Part shown: one piece after another, positions 7,907-17,380 of the stretch
Position numbering within the stretch: position 1 is the stretch's first letter
Layout of the letters: each line of letters starts with the position of its first letter
From: Chitinophaga sp. SYP-B3965
GTDB lineage: Bacteria > Bacteroidota > Bacteroidia > Chitinophagales > Chitinophagaceae
Length of the DNA: 64,000 nt
Assembly: GCF_009647655.1 (NCBI RefSeq)
Contig: NZ_WJFD01000001.1
Coordinates: 496,001-560,000, forward strand
Reading direction: 5' to 3'
The notes under the pieces: generated by a model
What the model saw: only the letters and a program-made list of their open reading frames with translations
Databases searched by the model: none
What the model was told of the DNA's origin: nothing
Translations under genes and position numbers: made by a program

Positions 7907-10900
7907 ATGAAGAAAACGTATGCCCTGCTACGTAAGGGGAAAGTATTGTGTTTTATTTTTTACCTGCTTTGCCTGAGTACCTTTACACTTGCCCAGGATG
8001 TGCTTAAAAAAGAGATCTCCATCAACCTGAAAGATGAACCGATCGCATCTGCATTACGCAAGCTCACCAACGCCTATGGAATTAAATTCACGTACAACGG
8101 CCAGGTAGCCGGAAGTGATATCCGGGTGAATGTAAATGGAAATGGTACGCCATTGAAAACAGTGCTGGACCAGTCTTTTAAAGGGAAGCCATTACAGTAT
8201 TCCACCCTGAATGAAGAAGTACTGATCTCACTCGATGAACCGCGAAAACCTGCGGAAGTAACACAACAACGCATCCTCACCGGTAAGATCTATGATGTAA
8301 GCAGCGGTTTGCCCGGAGCTACTGTTAAAGTAGAAGGAACCAACCGAGGCGCCGTTACAGATGCAGAAGGAAAATTCACTTTGCAGATCAATAACGATAA
8401 CGAAGTATTGTTGTTCTCCTTCATCGGATACCTCCCGCAACGGATCGTTGTAGGCAAACGTACCACGCTGGACGTAAAGCTGGAACCCAATCCCGCCAAC
8501 GCCCTTACAGAAGTACAGATCGTTGCTTTCGGCACGCAGAAAAAAGAAAGTGTGATCGGCTCCATCACTACCATCAATCCAAAGGAACTAAAAGTTCCAT
8601 CCAGTAACCTGACTACAGCATTAGCCGGAAGATTAGCCGGCGTGATCGCTTACCAGCGGAGTGGCGAACCAGGTGCTGATAATGCAGACTTTTTTGTTCG
8701 CGGTATCACCACCTTCGGAAACAACACCCGCCCCCTCATTCTGATCGATGGTATTGAACTCACCACTACTGACCTCGCGCGCCTTCAGCCAGACGACATT
8801 GCCAGCTTCTCCATCATGAAGGATGCCACCGCCACAGCATTATATGGTGCCCGCGGAGCAAACGGTGTGATCCTTGTTACCACCAAACAAGGGGTAGCAG
8901 GAAAAGCCAAGATCTCCGTGCGCCTGGAGAATTCTATTTCTGCACCCACGCGCAACATAGAACTGGCAGACCCTGTCACTTTCATGAAGCAACATAACGA
9001 AGCGGTACTCACACGTGATCCGCTGGGCCAATTACCTTACACAGAAGAAAAGATCGCCAACACTGCAGAAGGGAAAAACCCTTTGGTGTATCCTGCAAAC
9101 GACTGGCGGGAAATGTTATTCAAAGACTACACCATGAACCAGCGCGTGAACCTGAACGTAAGCGGTGGTGGTAACGTGGCACGTTATTATGTAGCAGGTT
9201 CCTACAGCAAGGATAACGGTATCCTCAAAGTAGATAACCGGAATAACTTCAACAATAATATCGACCTCAAGAATTATTCCCTGCGTGCAAACGTAAACAT
9301 CAATGTTACAAAGACCACGGAATTAATTGTACGCCTCAGCGGAAACTTTGATGATTACACCGGCCCTATTGACGGCGGTGCATGGATGTACCGCAAAGTA
9401 ATGGCATCGAATCCCGTATTATTCCCCGCTTATTTTCCACAGGATGCAGAACACCAGCATGTAAGGCATATCATGTTCGGTAACTATGGAGAAAACGGGG
9501 AATACCTTAATCCCTATGCAGATATGGTGAAGGGATATAAAGATCAGTCCCGCAGCCAGATGCTGGCACAGTTTGAAGTGAAACAAGATCTCAGCGAACT
9601 TGTAAAAGGCCTTTCCTTCCGCACCATGGTAAATACCAACCGCACTTCAAGTTTTGATGTCAGTCGTTTTTATAATCCCTTCTGGTACCGTGTGAGCGGA
9701 TACGACCAGCTCACAGATAGATACGGTGTATCCAAGATCAATGATAATGGAACAGAATACCTGGGATACAATGAAGGTACCAAGGTCCTGAACGCCACTT
9801 TCTATATGGAATCCATGTTGAACTATACACAGGATTTTAAGAAACATGGCATCAGCGGATTGCTGGTTTTCATTACCCGTCAAAGCCTCAACGCCAACGC
9901 AGGTGATCTGCAGCAATCACTTCCTTCCCGCAACGTAGGATTGTCTGGCCGTTTCACGTATGCATATGATAACCGTTATTTCGCAGAGTTCAACTTTGGT
10001 TATAATGGTTCTGAAAGATTTTATAAAACCAACCGCTTCGGGTTCTTTCCTTCCGGCGGTGTAGCATGGGCCATCTCTAATGAACCCTTCTTTGAAGACC
10101 TGAAAAGTACCATCACCAATCTGCGTGTAAGATACTCATATGGTTTAGTAGGGAATGACCAGATCGGTTCTGCACAGGATCGTTTCTTCTATCTCTCCAA
10201 CGTGAATATGAACGATGGTGCCAGAGGCGCCAGGTTTGGACGCGAGCTGGCAGAGTTCAAGAACGGCGTGGGCATCTCCCGTTATTCCAATGAACAGATC
10301 AGCTGGGAACGTGCGCGTAAACAGAACATCGCACTGGAAATAAACCTCTACGGCAAACTCAATGTAGTAGCAGAATATTACAATGAATACCGGGATGATA
10401 TCCTGATGACGCGTGCTTCCATTCCTAACACCATGGGCCTGTCTGCTCCCATCAAAGCTAACCTGGGTGAGGCTTCCGGCAATGGGGTAGACCTTGCGGT
10501 AGATTACCGGGAAAGCTGGTCAAAGGATTTCTGGATGTCGCTGCGCGGTAATTTCACCTATGCTACCAGCAAATACCGCGTATATGAAGAACCACAATAT
10601 GCAGAGCGCTGGCGTTATCGTGTAGGTACGCCTATCAACCAGCAGTTTGGTTTCATCGCAGAGAAATTGTTTACAGACGATAAAGAAGCAGAGAATTCAC
10701 CGCGCCAGGAATTTGGTGCGGAATATGGCGGCGGAGATATCAAATACCTGGATGTGAACGGAGATGGTAAGATTACCAATGCAGACCAGGTGCCGCTTGG
10801 TTTTCCACTCGTTCCTGAAATCGTGTACGGCGCAGGTTTTTCACTCGGTTATAAACAATGGGATATCTCCGCTTTCTTCCAGGGAGCCGGTAACCAATCC

Positions 10901-11317
10901 TTTTGGATAGATCCCGTAGCCACCGCGCCTTTTAAAAGAGATGGAGATGTAGGTGGAAATAATAACACCCAGTTGCTGAAAGCCTATGCAGAAAGTCACT
11001 GGTCCGAAGAGAACAGGAATGTATATGCTATATGGCCAAGGCTCAGCCCTACCACCAATGCAAACAATGTACAACCCAGTACCTGGTTCATGCGGGATGC
11101 TTCTTTTGTACGCCTTAAACAAGTGGAAATAGGATACTCCCTGCCGGCCAGCTTTCAACGGAAACTACACACCAACCAGGTGAGGTTTTATGTGAATGGC
11201 ACCAACCTGCTGTTGTTCAGTAAGTTCAAATTGTGGGATGTGGAAATGGCCGGTAACGGTTTAGGGTATCCTGTGCAAAGGGTATTTAACATTGGAGCGA
11301 ACATTGTTTTTAATTAA
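7907..11317 (+). CDS. SusC/RagA-type TonB-dependent transporter with STN signalling domain
   Basis: A 1136-residue outer-membrane transporter. Domains in order: signal peptide (to about 30, ending in TFTLAQ), STN domain (about 37-90; EISINLKDEPIASALRKL), carboxypeptidase-D-regulatory-like domain (about 122-195; GLPGATVKVEGTNRGAVTD), plug domain (about 210-330) with the SusC hallmark DATATALYGARGANGV, then a 22-strand-type barrel ending in VFNIGANIVFN. The STN domain is what distinguishes it from the other two SusC proteins here and ties it to the adjacent FecR/sigma pair. It imports a glycan oligomer handed over by the SusD encoded 8 bp downstream. The substrate cannot be read from sequence. 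Confidence 0.95.
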   Translation: MKKTYALLRKGKVLCFIFYLLCLSTFTLAQDVLKKEISINLKDEPIASALRKLTNAYGIKFTYNGQVAGSDIRVNVNGNGTPLKTVLDQSFKGKPLQYSTLNEEVLISLDEPRKPAEVTQQRILTGKIYDVSSGLPGATVKVEGTNRGAVTDAEGKFTLQINNDNEVLLFSFIGYLPQRIVVGKRTTLDVKLEPNPANALTEVQIVAFGTQKKESVIGSITTINPKELKVPSSNLTTALAGRLAGVIAYQRSGEPGADNADFFVRGITTFGNNTRPLILIDGIELTTTDLARLQPDDIASFSIMKDATATALYGARGANGVILVTTKQGVAGKAKISVRLENSISAPTRNIELADPVTFMKQHNEAVLTRDPLGQLPYTEEKIANTAEGKNPLVYPANDWREMLFKDYTMNQRVNLNVSGGGNVARYYVAGSYSKDNGILKVDNRNNFNNNIDLKNYSLRANVNINVTKTTELIVRLSGNFDDYTGPIDGGAWMYRKVMASNPVLFPAYFPQDAEHQHVRHIMFGNYGENGEYLNPYADMVKGYKDQSRSQMLAQFEVKQDLSELVKGLSFRTMVNTNRTSSFDVSRFYNPFWYRVSGYDQLTDRYGVSKINDNGTEYLGYNEGTKVLNATFYMESMLNYTQDFKKHGISGLLVFITRQSLNANAGDLQQSLPSRNVGLSGRFTYAYDNRYFAEFNFGYNGSERFYKTNRFGFFPSGGVAWAISNEPFFEDLKSTITNLRVRYSYGLVGNDQIGSAQDRFFYLSNVNMNDGARGARFGRELAEFKNGVGISRYSNEQISWERARKQNIALEINLYGKLNVVAEYYNEYRDDILMTRASIPNTMGLSAPIKANLGEASGNGVDLAVDYRESWSKDFWMSLRGNFTYATSKYRVYEEPQYAERWRYRVGTPINQQFGFIAEKLFTDDKEAENSPRQEFGAEYGGGDIKYLDVNGDGKITNADQVPLGFPLVPEIVYGAGFSLGYKQWDISAFFQGAGNQSFWIDPVATAPFKRDGDVGGNNNTQLLKAYAESHWSEENRNVYAIWPRLSPTTNANNVQPSTWFMRDASFVRLKQVEIGYSLPASFQRKLHTNQVRFYVNGTNLLLFSKFKLWDVEMAGNGLGYPVQRVFNIGANIVFN

Positions 11318-11325
11318 ATGCTGTT

Positions 11326-13233
11326 ATGAAAATGAAGAAGATAAATTATATCATACTGCTGATCGGTGTAATAACTTTCGGTGGATGTGCCAAATACCTG
11401 GATGTGGTGCCGGATAATATCGCCACGCTGGAGAATGCATTTACCATGCGTTCCGAAGCAGAGAAATATTTGTACACCTGTTATTCTTATATGCCGCGGG
11501 AAGGCAGCCTGGTAGAAGATCCTGCTATGCTGGCAGGAGATGAAATGTGGGCCTTAACAAACCCCGGTTTCCCGGAATTTGATCACCAAATGTTCAACAT
11601 CGCCCGTGGTTTGCAGAACACCGTGAACCCTTTTTCTGAAAACTCCTGGGTAAGCCTTTACCGCGGATTGCGGGACTGTGGCATCTTCCTGGATAATGTA
11701 GGAAAAGTACCGGACCTGGAAGAGCAGGAGAGGAAAGAATGGATCGCAGAAGTAACATTCCTGAAAGCGTATTATCATTTTGCACTCGTAAGGATGTATG
11801 GCCCCGTTCCCCTGATAAAGAAAAATCTGCCGATAGATGTAGACCTGAATGCCGTAAAAGTGTACCGCGATCCCGTAGATTCCTGCTTTAATTATATCGT
11901 GCAGCTGCTGGACATTGCAAAAGATGACCTGCCCCTGATCATTATTAATCCCGCTAAAGGCCTGGGTCGTATCACAAGACCTATGGCGTATTCCCTGAAA
12001 GCAAAGGTACTGGTAACAGCTGCCAGCCCTTTGTTTAACGGGAACACAGAACAGTCTTCGCTGAAGAGTCCTAACGGCACAGTTCTTTTTAATCCTGCCG
12101 TAATGCCGGAAAAATGGACCGTTGCAGCTACCGCCTGCAAAGAAGCGATCGATGTCTGCCACTCCGCAGGGATGAAGATCTATACTTATAATCCTGCCTT
12201 CCAGCAATTCCAGTTAAAGGATACCACAAAGATCCAGCTGGGCCTGCGTGGTGTTATTACAGAAAAATGGAACAGCGAAATAATATGGGGCAATACGCAA
12301 AGTAATGCAGACATCATTCAACGCGTGGCCACACCAAACGTTGATCACCGTTACATCGATAATCCCCGCATTGTATCAGAACTGGCGCCTCCTTTAAAGA
12401 TCGTGGAAATGTTCTATTCAGATAAAGGTGTGCCCATCACTGAAGATAAAACATGGAACCTGGGTGGTGCCATTACCCGCGTGGCACAAGATGGCCACAA
12501 ATTGAATATCCGCCAGGGATACACAACAGCTGCACTTAATTTCGACAGAGAGCCCCGCTTCTACGCCAGCCTTGGTTTTGATGGCGGTGTTTGGTATGGG
12601 CAGGGTTCTTATGATGATGGTAGCCCTAATGCGCTCTATTACGTAGCAGGCAGGAAAGGTCAGCCCAACGGAAAAGTGCAACCAGACAAAGGTTCCGTAA
12701 CGGGCTATTTTGTAAAGAAGCTGGTGCATTACCAGAATACGCAGGGATCAGTGGTAGATGATTATACCATTACTTCTTATCCATGGCCTGTGATGCGCCT
12801 TGCACATCTTTACCTGATGTATGCAGAAGCATTGAATGAAGTGAATGGCCCTACACCGGAAGTACACGAGTACATCAACAAGATCCGTGAACGCGCAGGT
12901 TTAAAAACTGTACAGTATTCCTGGGATAACTTTTCCAAAACGCCTGGTAAGTATACCACCAAAGATGGCATGCGCGAGATCATACAGCAGGAAACCATGA
13001 TAGAGCTGGCTTTTGAAGGCCATCGCTTCTGGGACCTGCGTCGTTGGAAACGTGCGCTGATAGAATTCCGCCGTGGCATTGAAGGCTGGGATATTGAACA
13101 GTCTGATCCTAATTTCTTTTACAGGAAGAAAGTATTGTTCAATCTCCAGTTTACGCTAAAGGATTACTTCTGGCCCATTAAGGAAGAAACGCTGATCACC
13201 AACCGTAACCTGGTACAAAACATTGGTTGGTAA
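11326..13233 (+). CDS. SusD/RagB-type glycan-binding lipoprotein
   Basis: A 635-residue complete SusD protein. The lipobox is FGGC (Cys21), followed by AKYLDVVPDN, the typical SusD N-terminus. The body carries LKAYYHFALVRMYGPVPLI, LVTAASPLFNGN and the C-terminal FEGHRFWDLRRWK and NRNLVQNIGW motifs, all shared with the truncated protein at 1-1515. It pairs with the SusC encoded just upstream, and is followed by the DUF4959/DUF5000 lipoprotein after 24 bp. It is longer than many SusD proteins (about 500-550 residues), as is the left paralogue. Confidence 0.95.
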   Translation: MKMKKINYIILLIGVITFGGCAKYLDVVPDNIATLENAFTMRSEAEKYLYTCYSYMPREGSLVEDPAMLAGDEMWALTNPGFPEFDHQMFNIARGLQNTVNPFSENSWVSLYRGLRDCGIFLDNVGKVPDLEEQERKEWIAEVTFLKAYYHFALVRMYGPVPLIKKNLPIDVDLNAVKVYRDPVDSCFNYIVQLLDIAKDDLPLIIINPAKGLGRITRPMAYSLKAKVLVTAASPLFNGNTEQSSLKSPNGTVLFNPAVMPEKWTVAATACKEAIDVCHSAGMKIYTYNPAFQQFQLKDTTKIQLGLRGVITEKWNSEIIWGNTQSNADIIQRVATPNVDHRYIDNPRIVSELAPPLKIVEMFYSDKGVPITEDKTWNLGGAITRVAQDGHKLNIRQGYTTAALNFDREPRFYASLGFDGGVWYGQGSYDDGSPNALYYVAGRKGQPNGKVQPDKGSVTGYFVKKLVHYQNTQGSVVDDYTITSYPWPVMRLAHLYLMYAEALNEVNGPTPEVHEYINKIRERAGLKTVQYSWDNFSKTPGKYTTKDGMREIIQQETMIELAFEGHRFWDLRRWKRALIEFRRGIEGWDIEQSDPNFFYRKKVLFNLQFTLKDYFWPIKEETLITNRNLVQNIGW

Positions 13234-13257
13234 TTTTCATCTTACAAGTAAATTTTT

Positions 13258-14439
13258 ATGAAGAAGATATCACACTTAATCATAGCAGCAGGTTTCCTCC
13301 TTCTTTGCAGTAAATGCAAGGAAGAAGACCGGCTGGACCATTATGCAACAGGCGCTGGTGCTCCACCACCTGTAACAAATGTAAAGATTGCCAATACACC
13401 AGGCGGTGCCATACTCACGTACGATCTTCCCAAAGATCCGAACCTCTCTTATATAAAAGCCGTATATGAAATACAACCCGGTGTTTTTAACGAAGCCAAA
13501 TCATCTTATTATACAGATACCCTGGTACTCGCCGGATACGGAGACACGAGCCTGCATGAAGTAAAGCTCTACAGTGTAGGAAGGAATGAAAAGCCTTCAG
13601 AAGTAGTGACCGTACAAGTGAAACCATTGCTGGCCCCTGTACACGTTGCTTTTGATTCACTGAAGCTGGAAACAGCGTTCGGTGGTATAAAGATCCGTTA
13701 CGAGAATCTGTTAGAAGCAAACCTGGCCATTGTACTGATAGCAGACACCCTCAATAACGGCATATGGGTACCCCTGCAAACCTTTTATACCAGGGCCCCC
13801 GCCGGCATTGTGTCATTCCGCGGATTGCCACCGGCAGAAAAGAAGTTTGCCATTTATTTGCGGGACAGGTGGAATAATAAATCGGATACCCTCACGAGAA
13901 CGCTCACCCCTTTATTCGAAGAAAAGGTACCTAAACCTTTTAAAGCGTTGATACTACCAACAGATGAAACGATTCCGGTAGAGCCGCCTTATACTTTAGA
14001 ACAAATGTGGGACGATAAAGTAGACCAGGGCATCTTCGCATCCCGCCATAGTTCCGCTACACCACAATGGTTTACGATAGACCTTGGAAAACGGGTAGTG
14101 ATCAGCCGTATGAAAATGCATCAGCGCGCACCTAACTATACCTACACCGGTGCTAATGTAAAATCCTTTGAATTATGGGGAAGTAATAACCCGGATACAA
14201 ACGGAGGCTGGAATAACTGGACGATGATCGGCAGTTTCCAGTCATACAAGCCATCAGGATTACCTTCCGGAAAAGTAAGTGCAGAGGATATCGCCTATGC
14301 ACATACGAACGGAGAAGATTTTGATGTACAGGAGATCCCACCTGCTTTCCGCTATGTCCGCTTTAAAACGACGGCTACTTATGGTGGTGGCGCGCAGGTC
14401 ACCATTGCAGAACTTTCATTCTGGGGGCAGATTCAATAA
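13258..14439 (+). CDS. DUF4959/DUF5126/DUF5000-type lipoprotein with C-terminal discoidin-like domain
   Basis: A 393-residue paralogue of the protein at 1539-2723. The leader ends in LCSKC (Cys20) followed by KEEDR, an acidic stretch of the kind associated with surface export of Bacteroidota lipoproteins. The N-terminal part has PPPVTNVKIANTPGGAIL and LPKDPNLSYIKA; a middle beta domain follows; the C-terminal discoidin-like domain has PQWFTIDLGKRVVISRMKM, FELWGSNN and AFRYVRFKT. Probable role: surface binding of the glycan imported by the neighbouring SusC/SusD pair. The stop overlaps the start of the next gene by one base (TAATG), indicating translational coupling. Confidence 0.86.
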   Translation: MKKISHLIIAAGFLLLCSKCKEEDRLDHYATGAGAPPPVTNVKIANTPGGAILTYDLPKDPNLSYIKAVYEIQPGVFNEAKSSYYTDTLVLAGYGDTSLHEVKLYSVGRNEKPSEVVTVQVKPLLAPVHVAFDSLKLETAFGGIKIRYENLLEANLAIVLIADTLNNGIWVPLQTFYTRAPAGIVSFRGLPPAEKKFAIYLRDRWNNKSDTLTRTLTPLFEEKVPKPFKALILPTDETIPVEPPYTLEQMWDDKVDQGIFASRHSSATPQWFTIDLGKRVVISRMKMHQRAPNYTYTGANVKSFELWGSNNPDTNGGWNNWTMIGSFQSYKPSGLPSGKVSAEDIAYAHTNGEDFDVQEIPPAFRYVRFKTTATYGGGAQVTIAELSFWGQIQ

Positions 14440-15584
14440 TGGTTAAACAGCTAAATATGAGAACAGTAATATTTGTCGCTGCCATGGCTTTATTAGTAGT
14501 GGCCGCCTGCAAAAAAATGGACGATAGCTATAAACAATATATCATACCCGGTGGTATAGTATATCCCGGCAAACCCATCCAGGCAAAATTTCATCCGGGT
14601 AAGAACCGCGCCATGGTTTCCTGGAAAAGAGGCACAGATCCCAAGATCGTTAAAGCACGTATCTACTGGAATAACTTTACCGATTCAGTAGAAGTACAGA
14701 TTGCACCCAAACAGGATTCCATTTCCCATATTTTCACGAGTCTCCAGGAAACCATTTATTCCTACACCATCAGGACCATCGATGAGAATGGAAATAAATC
14801 CGTTCCCGTAGAACTCACCGGCTCAGTATTTGGAGACCGTTACCAGGCATCTTTACTAAACCGTGCTATTGCCAGCGCCACTATCGGAGAGGATGATCAG
14901 CTCACCATTATATGGGGAGCAGCAGATACCACCAATGGCGCACGTGCAACAGAAGTACGTTACACAACAGTAACCGGCCAAACCGCCATCGCTTCTTTCT
15001 CCGCAAAGAAAGATACCAGTTATGTTACAGGTGTACAGGGCAGTGCAGGTTTTGAATACCGTACTGTATTCACACCGGATACATTAGCGATAGACACTTT
15101 CTATACAGACTATCAGCAAATGCCCGCCAACTTCATGCAAATAGCCCGCAGCACCTGGACGGCCACAGCAGATACCTATGAGCTGAATGGCCAGTTACCC
15201 AACGGTGCACCCAATAAAGTACTGGATGGAGACATAGGAAGTTACTGGCACACCAATCACAGCAGATCACCGGTAACAGGTTATCCGCACTGGCTGGCGT
15301 TCAACATGAACCGCCGCGTAAAAGTAGACCGTGTAGTACTAACATCCAGAAGTGATTATGTAAGAGAAGATTTTACAGACTTCATTGTACAGGGCAGTGA
15401 TGATGGCAACACCTGGCAGAACTATGGCAATTTCACGCTCGCTGAAATAACAGGCCCTCAATCTTTCACCATCACAGGAGCCCCAGTCATGAAATATCTA
15501 AGGATCTGGCAGGTAAGGAATGCCACCGGCTCACCGCATTCCCATCTGGCAGAATTCTCCGTATACGGAAGCTTTGCACAATAA
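14439..15584 (+). CDS. DUF4998-type lipoprotein with C-terminal F5/8 type C (discoidin) domain
   Basis: A 381-residue lipoprotein. The hydrophobic leader runs to VVAAC (Cys24 from the first Met); the Met at codon 7 (14457) gives a more usual signal peptide, but the 1-bp overlap with the upstream stop favours coupling at 14439. The DUF4998 core (GGIVYPGKPIQAKFHPGKN, ARIYWN) spans about 35-225 and matches the short protein at 2752-3432. Residues about 230-381 add a discoidin-like domain (NKVLDGDIGSYWHTNH, HWLAFNMNRRVKVDRVVL, KYLRIWQV), a fold that often binds sugars. This is the last gene of the right-hand PUL unit; a strong terminator follows. Confidence 0.86.
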   Translation: MVKQLNMRTVIFVAAMALLVVAACKKMDDSYKQYIIPGGIVYPGKPIQAKFHPGKNRAMVSWKRGTDPKIVKARIYWNNFTDSVEVQIAPKQDSISHIFTSLQETIYSYTIRTIDENGNKSVPVELTGSVFGDRYQASLLNRAIASATIGEDDQLTIIWGAADTTNGARATEVRYTTVTGQTAIASFSAKKDTSYVTGVQGSAGFEYRTVFTPDTLAIDTFYTDYQQMPANFMQIARSTWTATADTYELNGQLPNGAPNKVLDGDIGSYWHTNHSRSPVTGYPHWLAFNMNRRVKVDRVVLTSRSDYVREDFTDFIVQGSDDGNTWQNYGNFTLAEITGPQSFTITGAPVMKYLRIWQVRNATGSPHSHLAEFSVYGSFAQ

Positions 15585-15597
15585 TTTGGTAAGGAAA

Positions 15598-15625
15598 GGC
15601 TGCCCAGGGATGGGCAGCCTTTTTT
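15598..15625 (+). terminator. Rho-independent terminator closing the right PUL unit
   Basis: A perfect 8-bp stem GGCTGCCC / GGGCAGCC with loop AGGGAT is followed by six T residues (15620-15625), 14 bp after the DUF4998/discoidin stop. Confidence 0.9.
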
Positions 15626-15653
15626 GTCGCATTTACTCCTATAAATGTCGCAT
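15625..15653 (+). promoter_or_regulatory. Direct repeat TGTCGCAT x2, 21 bp apart
   Basis: Two identical octamers TGTCGCAT lie at 15625-15632 and 15646-15653. Their 21-bp start-to-start distance is two helical turns, the usual layout of AraC/XylS-family activator half-sites. They sit 64-92 bp upstream of the alpha/beta-hydrolase start. The first copy touches the T-run of the preceding terminator. No regulator gene of the AraC type is in the window. Confidence 0.4.
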
Positions 15654-15716
15654 CCACACACCCCATGACATAAGTATTGTGCCGAGATTTGTTGTGTAAA
15701 TAAAACGACATAACAC

Positions 15717-16649
15717 ATGAACAGGCACATTCTAACCAGTCTCTCTATCGCTCTTGTAATGATGGTAATGGCATCCTGCCAATCCAGTCCAAAAGAAAGT
15801 CAAAACGATTCAACGGTTACTGCACCAAAAGATACGACTGTAAAACCCGCTGAAAGTGGCTACGCAGATGTGAATGGATTAAAAATGTACTACGAGGTGT
15901 ACGGCAGTGGTAAACCCATTGTGCTGCTGCATGGCTCTTTTATGAATATACCCTTGAACTGGGGGCATATTATCCCCCTGTTATCAAAGAACAGGAAAGT
16001 AATAGTAGCTGAAATGCAAGGCCACGGAAGAACAAAAGATATATCCCGTGAATTTAGTTACGAAGGCATGGCAGACGATGTATCTGGTTTGCTGAAACAT
16101 CTCAAAACAGATAGTGCAGATATATTGGGATATAGCATGGGAGGAGGAATTGCTTTCCAGGTAGCAGTACGTCATCCTGAACAGGTGCGCAGGCTTGTGA
16201 TATTATCAGGTACCTATACGCACGACGGATGGTGGCCCGATGTAGAAGCCATGTACTCAAGTATAAATGCAGATATGTTTAAAGGCAGTCCCATACAAAA
16301 ACAATACGACAGCCTTGGAAACGATCCCGCCAAATTCCCTGAGTTTGTGAAAAAAGTAATGAGCATAGACTTAAAACCTTATAATTGGTCCAAAGATGTA
16401 AAGAACATCAAAGCGCCGATATTCATGGCCATTGGCGATGCGGACGGTGTAAGATATGAACATGCACTGGAATTATTCCGGGCCAAAGGCGGCGGAAAAA
16501 TGGGAGATATACATGGCATGCCACAATCCCGTCTGGCTATCATACCAGGCACCACCCATATAGGTATGATGCAGCGAACAGATTGGCTGATCCCCATGAT
16601 CACCGACTTCCTGGATGCAGATCTTAATGCGCCACCTCCCACATTTTAA
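15717..16649 (+). CDS. Alpha/beta-hydrolase lipoprotein
   Basis: A 310-residue alpha/beta-hydrolase fold protein. The leader ends in the lipobox MASC (Cys21), followed by a Ser/Thr/Lys-rich linker to about residue 48. The catalytic set is visible: oxyanion HG at 72-73 (LLHGS), nucleophile elbow GYSMGG with Ser140, an acid in IGDADG (Asp241 or Asp243), and His281 in PGTTHIG. It resembles the broad group of esterases/hydrolases related to proline iminopeptidase and haloperoxidase-like enzymes; the substrate is unknown. It stands alone between two terminators, with direct repeats upstream that may be activator sites. Confidence 0.85.
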   Translation: MNRHILTSLSIALVMMVMASCQSSPKESQNDSTVTAPKDTTVKPAESGYADVNGLKMYYEVYGSGKPIVLLHGSFMNIPLNWGHIIPLLSKNRKVIVAEMQGHGRTKDISREFSYEGMADDVSGLLKHLKTDSADILGYSMGGGIAFQVAVRHPEQVRRLVILSGTYTHDGWWPDVEAMYSSINADMFKGSPIQKQYDSLGNDPAKFPEFVKKVMSIDLKPYNWSKDVKNIKAPIFMAIGDADGVRYEHALELFRAKGGGKMGDIHGMPQSRLAIIPGTTHIGMMQRTDWLIPMITDFLDADLNAPPPTF

Positions 16650-16656
16650 GGAAAAA

Positions 16657-16685
16657 GGCTGTTCTGAAAAGAGCAGCCTTTTTTT
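16657..16685 (+). terminator. Rho-independent terminator after the alpha/beta-hydrolase gene
   Basis: An 8-bp stem GGCTGTTC / GAGCAGCC (one G-U pair in RNA) with loop TGAAAA is followed by a seven-T run, 8 bp after the stop codon. Confidence 0.9.
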
Positions 16686-16746
16686 CGTATATTAGAGTAG
16701 ATTCACCCTGACTCTGATACTTTTTTAACATTCCTTCACATAGGGT

Positions 16747-16790
16747 ACTCCTGTATCATTCCTGTATCACTCCTATAGCCATCCTAAGCC
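16747..16790 (+). repeat. Four degenerate 11-bp tandem direct repeats upstream of an unknown two-gene unit
   Basis: Units begin at 16747, 16758, 16769 and 16780: ACTCCTGTATC, ATTCCTGTATC, ACTCCTATAGC, CATCCTAAGCC. The shared core is TCCT. The 11-bp period puts each copy on nearly the same face of the helix, which suggests a cooperative protein-binding site. The array ends about 94 bp before the start codon at 16884. No clean -33/-7 promoter was recognised nearby. Confidence 0.5.
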
Positions 16791-16883
16791 ACTCACTTTG
16801 GTTAAGATAATATCACTTGCATAAATCATAAAGATTTACGAATTTCATCGCATTATTAACCATGCACCTAACCCAGTCCCCAC

Positions 16884-17375
16884 ATGAGCTTGTTCGGGAA
16901 ACTCAAATCAGCCTTCCAGGCCTCTCCGGAAGAGGACGCTACAGTACGCCTGAAAATGGCCGCTTTGTTTATGCGTTCCTTAGAGATAACAGATCTAAAC
17001 GGTTACCAACTGGCATATGGAAAACATATGACCACAGGTCCCGACTTTGGTAATGGCCGGCATACTTATTACAATTATGTAGTAGGCTTCAGGCCTGATC
17101 CTATTAATATAGACCTGGTACTGGTACCTATAGATGCTGGATTATATGATTATGGTGCACCCATAAAGATCAATTCTAAAACTTTTAAAAAAGCCGGCAA
17201 AACATGGCTGCGCCGCTTATATAAATTCAAAACCATCTACGGCAATTCCTTCATTTTTCAGGTGCCCCCGGTGAACGGCAAGGCAGCCAATATGTTTGGC
17301 AGTAATGAGATCGCCATTAACCAGGAAGCCGAAGCAGCAGCATTCTCAGCATTTTTCCAGAACCTAAACAAATAA
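16884..17375 (+). CDS. Conserved-looking protein of unknown function
   Basis: A 163-residue soluble protein that I do not recognise. It begins MSLFGKLKSAFQASPEED, has no signal peptide or TM segment, and continues with a mixed alpha/beta sequence (LVLVPIDAGLYDYG, FKTIYGNSFIFQVPP) and an Ala/Glu-rich C-terminal helix. Codon use and composition resemble the neighbours. It lies 5 bp before a second unknown gene, with which it almost certainly forms an operon. The start at ATG 16884 is supported by typical coding composition from that point; the ATG at 16862 is in another frame. Confidence 0.7.
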   Translation: MSLFGKLKSAFQASPEEDATVRLKMAALFMRSLEITDLNGYQLAYGKHMTTGPDFGNGRHTYYNYVVGFRPDPINIDLVLVPIDAGLYDYGAPIKINSKTFKKAGKTWLRRLYKFKTIYGNSFIFQVPPVNGKAANMFGSNEIAINQEAEAAAFSAFFQNLNK

Positions 17376-17380
17376 AAACC

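Noticed and set aside
11554-12207. A 217-codon open frame on the minus strand inside the second SusD gene
   Set aside because: It is antisense to a clear SusD protein, has no family features, and many Cys/His/Tyr residues typical of shadow frames.
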